Shown here one piece after another: positions 1 to 5,746 of a stretch of 5,746 nt of DNA. The notes under the pieces are model-generated. The model saw only the letters and a list, made by a program, of their open reading frames with translations. It did no database searches and was not told where the DNA came from. Each line of letters starts with the position of its first letter. Position 1 is the first letter of the stretch. Source of the DNA: an uncultured Planctomycetaceae bacterium. Lineage in GTDB: Bacteria > Planctomycetota > Planctomycetia > Pirellulales > Pirellulaceae. The stretch is from contig CAIXSC010000171.1 in assembly GCA_903921945.1 (NCBI GenBank), positions 1 to 5,746 of the forward strand, read 5' to 3'. The position numbers and the translations under genes are program-made.

Positions 1-1
1 C

Positions 2-190
2 GGAGTCAATGCGGGAACGGAGGATGCCGCTGGCTTCGAAATCTCGAACGCCAAGTTTGGGTTGATGATGCGGCAAATCACCGACACACGCTTGGAGTCC
101 CAGGCCGAATCGACATACGCATTGGTTGCGGAAGGCAGCGCCGCACTGATCGGCATCGAAGGATTTACGCTCGAAGGCAAACTTGCCGCC
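2..190 (+). repeat. Repeat A0, 3' part of a unit cut by the window edge
   Basis: Residues 1-63 align without gaps to the end of the complete units: VNAGTED, GFEISNAKFGLMM, a variable loop, TYALVAEGSAALIG and GFTLEGKLAA. By hand count its last 65 aligned residues match unit A1 at 40 positions and unit B1 at 39, so its type is not decided by sequence; the A label rests on its position before a B-like and a C-like unit. Its presence shows that the array continues upstream of the window. Confidence 0.85.
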
Positions 191-3100
191 CGCGTGAATC
201 GAACCGGCGCGCCGGTCAATGAGACGATCGACGTGTGGGGCACGCCGGTGGAGATAAAGTTCGACGACAGTCGCGAAATCGTGCAGTACGCCGGCGAGGT
301 GACGCTGGGGATTTCAAACTACGGGTCATTGACCGGCGCCTTCGCGTTTGAAAACTCGTCGCACACGGTCGGCACGGTGACCACCACGGAAATCATCGCG
401 GCGGCGGCGAATATCAACCTTTTCCTCGGTGTCCGTGAAGGGCAATCGGACGCCGTTGGGGTTTCCGTCACGAACGCCAATATGGGATTGGTGATGGAAA
501 CGGTTACGGATACCTCCGTAACAACGCCGGCGGAAACGAAGTATGCATTCGTGGCCATGGGTTCCGCCGCCTTGGTGGGTGTGAACGGATTGACGATATC
601 CGGCACACTCGGGGCCCGCGTAAATCGAATGGGAAGAGCGGTCGATAGGACGGTGGACGTGCAGGGCACTTCCGTCCACGTGAAGTTCGACGACGGCACG
701 GACATCACCCAGTGGTCCGGCAGCGCGACACTGGCCGTCGCCGATTTTGTGTCGGTGAGCGGCGATTTCGCTTTCGAACGCAGCTCCACGACCAATGGTG
801 ATGTCACAACCACGGAAATCCTCGTCGCGGTGGCGAACACCAACATCTTCCTGGGTGCCAATGCCAACACGAATCGAGCTACGGGCGTCAAAATCACCGG
901 CGCTAAACTCGGTCTGGTGATTCGAGCGTTCGACGATGTTTCGACCAGCACGCAGTCAGACGCGACATACGCGTTTCTGGCCGAGGGCTCAGCGGCCCTC
1001 GTTGGGATTGACGGTCTTCACTTGTCGGGCAGTCTGTCCGCTCGCGTCAATCGGATGGGCGCGCCGATCGATAAGACGATCGATGTCAACGGAACCCTGG
1101 TTCGTGTCAAGTTCGACACGGCGGCGGAGGTAGTGCAGTTGTCGGGCGATGTGTCGCTGCAGATCGCTGATTTCGTGACTGTGTCAGGAGCGTTCGCGTT
1201 CGAAAGCGTCTCGGAGACCATGGGCACGAAGACAACGACGAGGATTACAGCCGCAGCCGCCGACATTGATATCTTCATGGGAGCCAATGCCGGGACGGAA
1301 GAGGCCACCGGGGTTCAAATCACCGGGGCAAAACTCGGTTTGGTGATGCGCAGTGTCACCGACACGGCTGCTCCCACCCAAGAGGAGTCGAAGTACGCGT
1401 TGGTCGCGGAAGGCGCCACGGCGCTGATCGGAGTGGATGGGCTGACCGTAACTGGACGGTTAGCCGCTCGAGTGAATCGCATGGGCGCGCCGGTCGATGA
1501 GACGATCTATGTGCGAAATACGCCCGTGCGGATCAAGTTTGATGACAGTAGCGACATCGCGCAGTTCGCCGGCAATGTGTCTTTGCAAGTCGCCGATTTC
1601 GTTTCGGTAAGCGGATCCTTTGCGTTCGAGAGCGAGTCGAAAACCGTAGGTACCGCGACCACAACGGTGATTACGGCCGCCGCCGCCGATATCGACATTT
1701 TCCTCGGCGCGAACGCAGGCGCGGCAAACGCCGTGGGCGTGTCAATCTCCGACGCCAGTTTCGGTCTTGTGCTGCAAAAGGTGGATGACACTTCGTTATC
1801 CACTCAGGCGGATTCTACGTACGCTCTGGTGGCCAAGGGTGCCGCGGCATTGGTCGGTATCGATGGGCTAACGTTGTCCGGCACACTCGCCGCCCGCGTC
1901 AACCGTATGGGAACAGCCGTCGATAGGACCATCGACGTCCACGGCACACCGGTTAGGGTCAAGTTCGACGATGCCGCCGATGTCACCCAGTTCTCGGGGA
2001 GCGTACTGCTCGCGATCGACGAATTCGCGCGCATTAGCGGCGATTTCGCCTTCGAATCCGTGGCGTCCACGGTGGGAAATGTGACGACCACGCAGATCAC
2101 GGCAGGGGCCGCGAATGTCAATGTGTTTCTTGGCGCCAACGAGGGCTCGCCGAACCAAACGGGCGTGCTGATCACCGGGGCCTATTTGGGATTGGTGATC
2201 GAAGAGGAGACTGACAACGGATCATCGCCAGCTCCCAACGCGCGTTACGCACTGGTGGCGGGCGGTTCCGCGGAAATCGTCGGCATCGAGGACCTCACCC
2301 TCAAGGGATCGCTTTCGGCTCGCGTCAATCGGATGGGCGCGCCGATCGACAAGACGATCGATGTCAACGGAATCTCGGTCCCGGTGAAGTTCGACACAGC
2401 GGCGGAGGTCGTGCAGTTGTCGGGCGACGTGTCGCTGGAGATCGCGGATTTTGTGACCGTTTCGGGAGCCTTCGCGTTCGAAAGCGTCTCGGAGACCATT
2501 GGCACGGAGACAACGACGAACATTACGGCCGCGGCCGCGGATGTCGAGATCTTCATGGGTGCCGGGGCTGGGACCGAAGAGTTCACCGGGGTTCAAATCA
2601 CCGGCGCGCAACTCGGCCTGGTCATGCGCAAGGTCACCGATACGGCATCTTCCAACCAAGAGGAAGCGAGATACGCGTTGGTCGCGGAAGGCACTGCGGC
2701 GATTGTCGGGGTGAATGGGCTGACACTCACTGGAAGTTTGGCTGCCCGGGTGAATCGCATGGGCGCGCCGGTCGATCAGACGATCGACGTGCGAGACACG
2801 CCGGTGCGGATCCTGTTCGACGACGGCCGCGACATCGCGCAGTTCGTTGGCAGTGTGTCCTTGGAAGTCGCCGATTTTGTTTCGGTAAGTGGATCGTTCG
2901 CGTTCGAGAGCGCTTCGGAAACCGTAGGAACCGCGACCAAAACGGTGGTTACCGCGGCCGCGGCGGACATCGACCTGTTCCTCAACGCAAATGCCGGCGC
3001 CCCGAACGCCATGGGGGTGTCGATATCGAACGCCAGTTTCGGCCTTGTGCTCCAACAGGTGAATGACACATCGTTGTCCACCCAGGCGGATTCCACGTAC

Positions 3101-5746
3101 GCACTAGTGGCCGAGGGCGCCGCCGCCTTGGTCGGAATCGATGGACTGACGTTGTCGGGAACGTTGGCCGCCCGCGTTAACCGCATGGGAACGCCTGTCG
3201 ATAGGACTATCGAACTCCACGACACGTCGGTGCGGGTCAAGTTCGATGATGCCGCCGACGTGACGCAGTTCTCCGGAAGCGTGCTGCTTGAAATCGCCGA
3301 ATTCGCACGGGTGAGTGGCGACTTCGCCTTCGAATCCGTGGCTACCACAGTGGGAAATGTGACGACCACGCAGATCCTGGCCGGAGCGGCGAATGTCAAT
3401 GTTTTTCTTGGGGCGAACGAGGGCACGCCGAGCCAAACGGGCGTGCTGATCACCGGGGCCTATTTGGGATTAGTGATCCAAGAGGAAACTGGCGACGGAT
3501 CACCGACAACGTCCAACGCGCGTTACGCCATGGTCGCGGGCGGTGCGGCGGCGCTTGTCGGCATCGACAAGTTGACCCTGCAGGGATCGCTCTCCGCTCG
3601 CGTCAATCGCATGGGCGCGCCCGTCAACCACACGATCAATGTTCACGGAACACCAGTTCCCGTGATCTTCGACTCGGCGATGGAAGTCACGGAGATGAGC
3701 GGGTCGGCGAAGCTCTCGATCGCCGATTTTGTGTCGATCGAAGGCGCCTTCGCCTTCAACAAGGAGAACGACACCATCCTGGTTGGTGTTTCCAACGTGA
3801 ACGCATTCTTGGGAGCCACCAACGATGGACAGCCAATCGGACTAAAAATTTCCGATGGCAACTTGGGTTTGGTGCTCCACGACGGGAAATATGCGTTGAA
3901 AACATCGGGACGCATTTCGCTCGTTGGTTTGGATGGCATGGCGATCAGCGGCGGTTTCGCGATCAGCGTGAACAAACTCGGCACGCCCGTTGATCGGACG
4001 ATCGCTGGTGTGAATGTGCGGTTCGACACAGGGGCCGAGGAATCGCACTTCGGTGGCAGCGCGACGATTTCGATCGCCGGTGTGTTCGAACTGCGTGGCG
4101 AAGTATCGGTGACAAAGACCAAAACAGGCGTGTTACTGGTCGATGTGCCATCGATGGCGTTGAAAATCGCGTCGCGGGACTTGACGGTTTTTGAAATCGG
4201 CGGTCGTGCTCGATTCGGGATTGGCGGCGGTCGAGGCTTCCGGTTGTTGGATGTGGGGATCACAGCGGTGACAGTGCTCGGCGTGTCGATCGTGACCGCG
4301 CCCGGCAACCTGCCGACATTGGCGCCGCCGTCGGATGAGCCGATCGCAGCCCAACTCACGACCATCACGGATGGCATCGATGCGACATTGCTGAATTCCC
4401 GGAAATACCTGGACATCACGTTTGACAGTCCAACCGACGAACCGCTCGATATGGGGTCGATCATGGACCCTGGGCGCGAGTTTACGCTCTCCGGTGCCGG
4501 TGTCGCCGATGTTGAAATTATCGGAACGCCTCGCTGGCTTGAAGGCAATACTTTCCGGTACGAACTTTATGATAAGAACATGGCGAACTGGACAAGCCTG
4601 TTTCGACCAGGCGAAATCTCGGTCGTCTTCCTGGCCGGTTCATGGACCGACGAGTCCGGCGTTCCAAACGCAGCGGTGACAGACACATTTAAGGTAAACG
4701 ACGGCAAAGCGTCCACGCAAAGCGATGTCAAACTAGGGCCATTAAGCTTGTCGGGACCGTACTTCGCGATCGAGGATCTCTCTTTTGATCCGATGTTTAG
4801 CGAGGGCAAGTTGCTCGGGGCAATGGTAACCATCACGGTCGGCTTGGGGGTGGATTCGGCCATGCTGGCTTTCAACGACTCTGAACAGGGTATAACGGCA
4901 TCCTTGGCGAAATTGCGTGGCGCATTCGATTTGATGGTGGAATTGGATGTTCCGGACTGTCTATCGACCATCACGGAGAATCCCTTCGCCTGCGTCGCCG
5001 GCGTCGGCTTTGGCAAGTTCAAGATTTCGGCCGACTCGCTGAATATCGGCATTGAAAACGTGCTGAAAGCGAAAGCCAGTGGTATCGAGATATCCTTTGA
5101 CCCAGTGAAAGACAAAGACTTCAACGGCGTAGTATCGCAAGCCGAATTGGAGGATTGGAATAATCAAGAAATCGTGCGCATCGACTCCGCAAGCGTCACG
5201 ATTACCCCTCTCAATCTAACCGGGGCTCTCGCTCCTCTCGTTCGCCAAGACGGAACGCGGATCCCAGGATTGGTGGTGCGAAACAATGGATTTCGCCTCG
5301 GGCAAGCGAGTTTGACATACAACGGCGATATCGAAATTGGCGGATTTCTGCGGATCGCGGACATCTCTGCCGGCGTCACCGATTTTGGAATGATCAAGGG
5401 CGAGGACTTCGATTTCAGCGGCACTGTGTTTATTGCGGCCAAGTCGGCCGTTCTATTGCCCGGACAACCGATCTCCCTGCAAATCACCGATGGCCCCGAC
5501 AATGACAACGAGGCGGTACGAGCTTCGATAGCGTTTAAAGACAACGTTCCCAATGGATTCGTGTTCGCTGCCGATCAGTTGCGGTTAAACTTTTCCTCGT
5601 TCCTGACGGTGACGGGCCGCGGAGTACAAATCGATATCCGGGTGACAGGCGGCGAATATGCCGCCAGTTTCAAGTCGCTCGGGGCTGAACTGAACGCGGG
5701 GCCGCTTAAGATCGGCGGCGAGATGCGAAACTTCGCCATAACGGCC
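2..5746 (+). CDS. Interior fragment of a giant tandem-repeat protein, probably secreted or cell-surface (partial at both ends)
   Basis: A single frame of 1,915 codons crosses the window with no stop; the start codon and the stop codon lie outside, so signal peptide and anchor cannot be judged. In order: a partial repeat (residues 1-63), eight 142-residue repeats (64-1199), a shortened repeat (1200-1321), a diverged terminal repeat (1322 to about 1432), a Pro-rich linker, an Ig-like module (about 1450-1565), and a second beta-rich module (about 1570 onward) with an EF-hand-type loop (1704-1715). Coding status is shown by the conserved protein repeat and by mainly silent differences between duplicated copies. 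The protein is rich in G, A, S, T, V and D, has only two Cys, and shows no hydrophobic stretch that looks like a membrane helix, as expected of an exported protein. No catalytic motif is recognisable. An adhesin or structural surface role is inference; I do not recognise a named family. Confidence 0.95.
191..616 (+). repeat. Repeat B0, diverged 142-residue unit
   Basis: This unit carries a variant anchor, RVNRTGAPVNETIDV. It shares with B1 and B2 the segments ETI or QTI, IKFDDS, an aromatic plus [AV]G after the KFDD strand, TVGT before the TTT strand, and AVGVS. It lacks the ADFVSVSG segment of later units, reading SNYGSLTG instead, and has FLGVREG where others have FLGANAG. It is clearly homologous and in register, but more diverged than B1 is from B2. 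Confidence 0.85.
617..1042 (+). repeat. Repeat C0, diverged 142-residue unit
   Basis: It resembles C1 and C2 through AVDRT, D[IV]TQ[WF]SGS, SGDFAFE, VTTT[EQ]I and a following AN-x-N-x-FLGAN segment. Its last third (ITGAKLGLV, then the variable loop) is closer to the A type, so it may be a mosaic. The ADFVSVSG strand is typical of the B type. It ends exactly where the nearly identical A-B-C blocks begin. Confidence 0.85.
1043..2320 (+). repeat. Higher-order repeat copy 1 (units A1, B1, C1; 1,278 bp)
   Basis: Three consecutive units, A1 (1043-1468), B1 (1469-1894) and C1 (1895-2320), match the next three in the same order. A types share APIDKTIDVNG and VVQLSGDVSL; B types share VRDTP or VRNTP, SGSFAFES and STQADSTYALVA; C types share VDRTI, SGSVLL, EFAR[IV]SGDFAFESV, TAGAANVNVF or LAGAANVNVF, and ITGAYLGLVI. 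By hand count A1/A2 match at 117 of 142 residues, B1/B2 at 121 and C1/C2 at 116, against 91 of 142 for A1/B1. This shows duplication of a three-unit block, not independent unit duplications. Confidence 0.93.
2321..3598 (+). repeat. Higher-order repeat copy 2 (units A2, B2, C2; 1,278 bp)
   Basis: Units A2 (2321-2746), B2 (2747-3172) and C2 (3173-3598) are the second copy of the block. Over the first 74 codons, A2 (2318-2539) differs from A1 (1040-1261) at about 25 of 222 bases, roughly 89% identity. Of 22 differing codons, about 15 are silent. Beyond 3598 the similarity to the A type falls sharply, so the duplicated block ends close to the RVN anchor. No insertion or deletion separates the two copies. 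Confidence 0.93.
3599..3964 (+). repeat. Shortened 122-residue repeat (A3)
   Basis: It opens with the full anchor RVNRMGAPVNHTINVHGTPV and keeps IADFVSIEGAFAF, NVNAFLGA, LKISDGNLGLVL, KYAL and GLDGMAISGG. It is 20 residues shorter than the others, fully explained by two losses: 9 residues in the TTT-x-IT strand region, and 11 residues in the variable loop between LGLV and YAL. It may be a minimal form of the fold that starts the C-terminal cap of the array. Confidence 0.88.
3965..4300 (+). repeat. Degenerate terminal repeat capping the array
   Basis: The anchor persists as SVNKLGTPVDRTI, followed by VRFDTGAEE, FGGSATISIAGVFELRGEVS (matching the SGSVSLEIADFVSVSGAFAF segment), and then VPSMALKIASRDLTVF. 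After that, similarity to the unit is lost in a glycine-rich stretch (RFGIGGGRGF) and a hydrophobic strand-like segment (VGITAVTVLGVSIV). Its end is uncertain and is placed just before the proline-rich linker. Terminal units of repeat arrays often diverge in this way because they cap the stack; that role is inferred. Confidence 0.7.
4298..4345 (+). other. Proline-rich interdomain linker
   Basis: Residues about 1433-1448 read APGNLPTLAPPSDEPI. Five prolines and no alternating strand pattern mark a flexible joint between the repeat array and the Ig-like module. Confidence 0.6.
4349..4696 (+). other. Ig-like beta-sandwich module (domain within the CDS)
   Basis: Residues about 1450-1565 have a layout unlike the repeats: KYLDITFDSPTDEPLD, EFTLSGAGVADVEI, GNTFRYELYD, W1530, RPGEISVVFLAGSWTDESG, and a closing TFKV strand. 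The YLDITFDSP opening and the late pair of a hydrophobic strand followed by a W-x-D-x-x-G turn recall bacterial Ig-like modules that follow the pattern strand, W or F, D-x-x-GN. The fold call is inference from pattern; I cannot assign a Pfam family. Trp is concentrated here (W1512, W1530, W1548) and is rare in the repeat array. Confidence 0.5.
4709..5746 (+). other. Second beta-rich module, partial (domain within the CDS)
   Basis: From about residue 1570 the sequence has strand-like segments unrelated in register to the 142-residue repeat: LGPLSLSGPYFAIEDLSF, GAMVTITVGLGVDSAMLAF, GKFKISADSLNIGIENV, then after the EF-hand loop IVRIDSASVTITPLNLTG, IPGLVVRNNGFRLGQASLTY, IGGFLRIADISAGVTDFG, a GPDNDNEAVR loop, FSSFLTVTG and LGAELNAGPLKIGGEM. 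The combination of a GLVVR-x-x-GF-x-LG-x-A segment, an ITDGPDNDNEAVR segment and G[GE]-x-RNFAIT is one I recall, from memory only, downstream of similar repeats in other giant bacterial proteins. It is cut by the window end. Confidence 0.55.
5111..5146 (+). other. EF-hand-type calcium-binding loop (motif within the CDS)
   Basis: Residues 1704-1715 read DKDFNGVVSQAE and fit the 12-residue EF-hand loop: D at position 1, D at 3, N at 5, G at 6, a hydrophobic residue at 8, S at 9 and E at 12. The following residues, LEDWNNQEI, could form the exiting helix. The preceding residues (GIEISFDPVK) look like a beta strand, so the usual entering helix is missing, as in dockerin-like and other EF-hand-like loops of extracellular proteins. 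Calcium binding is inferred from the motif. Confidence 0.75.

Larger units (their letters stand above)
2..3964 (+). repeat. Tandem array of 426-bp (142-residue) beta-rich repeats
   Basis: The anchor motif RVNRMG[AT]P[VI]D, with small variations, recurs with its first codon at 191, 617, 1043, 1469, 1895, 2321, 2747, 3173 and 3599, every interval being exactly 426 bp. Each unit reads roughly: RVN anchor, TIDV-x-GTPV, KFDD, QFSGSVSL, ADFVSVSGxFAFE, TTTxITAAAA, FLGANAG, GVxITGAxLGLV, a variable loop, YALVAEG, then GIDGLTLSG leading into the next anchor. Alternating hydrophobic and polar residues with SG turns suggest stacked beta strands. The unit edges are placed at the RVN anchor for convenience; true domain edges may be elsewhere. 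From memory the unit resembles repeats in very large uncharacterised environmental bacterial proteins, but I cannot name the family. Confidence 0.95.

Noticed and set aside
936..1133. Short + strand open frames at 936-1133, 2499-2714 and 4422-4679
   Set aside because: They lie in other frames inside the conserved repeat or Ig-like coding sequence, with arginine-rich or low-information translations and no supporting ribosome binding site.
191..3598. CRISPR array or non-coding satellite
   Set aside because: The periodic unit is 426 bp, translated throughout, and differences between copies are mainly silent. There is no short repeat and spacer pattern.
2..3964. Cadherin, Calx-beta or RTX (GGxGxD) calcium repeats
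   Set aside because: The unit lacks the cadherin DxNDN and LDRE motifs, the Calx-beta pattern and GGxGxD nonapeptides; only general beta-richness is shared.
4202..4300. Transmembrane helix in the hydrophobic stretch near residues 1417-1434
   Set aside because: The hydrophobic run VGITAVTVLGVSIV is short, threonine-containing and follows a strand-like alternating region, so a beta strand of the capping repeat is more likely.
3643..4548. Minus-strand open frame of about 301 codons, and others at 319-951, 2222-3055 and 2776-3453
   Set aside because: They overlap the uninterrupted + strand repeat frame. Those within the array recur with the 426-bp period because they are mirror readings of the repeats, and their translations show no recognisable protein features.
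5111..5146. Dockerin domain with a cohesin partner
   Set aside because: Only one calcium loop is present, whereas dockerin carries two near-identical loops with helices, and no cohesin or cellulosomal context is visible.
2..5746. Internal promoters, terminators or a gene boundary
   Set aside because: The frame never closes, and I see no intergenic gap or convincing hairpin with a T-run; any match to promoter hexamers inside coding sequence would be unsupported.

Overview
The whole window is the interior of one very large protein gene on the + strand. The frame beginning at base 2 runs to base 5746, 1,915 codons, without a stop or a frameshift, and both ends of the gene lie outside the window. 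There is no intergenic DNA, RNA gene, mobile element or regulatory site that I can support. The open frames in other frames, including several of 200-300 codons on the minus strand, are shadows of this repetitive, moderately GC-rich gene. Residue numbers below count from the first complete codon at base 2.

Layout. Bases 2-3964 encode a tandem array of a beta-rich repeat. Eight consecutive units (191-3598) are each exactly 142 residues (426 bp), with no net length change between anchors. A partial unit precedes them. The array has a second layer: three unit types, A, B and C, alternate, and an A-B-C block of 1,278 bp is present twice in tandem (1043-2320 and 2321-3598). Matching units of the two blocks are 82-85% identical in protein by hand count, while adjacent units A1 and B1 are only about 64% identical. 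The array ends with a shortened 122-residue unit (3599-3964) and a strongly diverged terminal unit (3965 to about 4300).

A proline-rich linker (about 4298-4345) then leads to an Ig-like module (about 4349-4696). Next comes a different beta-rich module (about 4709 to the end). It carries the only two cysteines of the 1,915 residues and one clear EF-hand-type calcium loop (5111-5146).

Organism and role. The low cysteine content, the richness in Gly, Ala, Ser, Thr, Val and Asp, the repeat architecture and the calcium loop fit a giant secreted or surface protein of an environmental bacterium. Planctomycetota or a similar group is a guess from general style and GC content, which looks like the high 50s percent by eye. 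The order of repeats, Ig-like module and GLVVR-type module resembles, from memory only, architectures in very large uncharacterised bacterial proteins. I know no established function for them. Adhesion or a structural spacer at the cell surface is inference.
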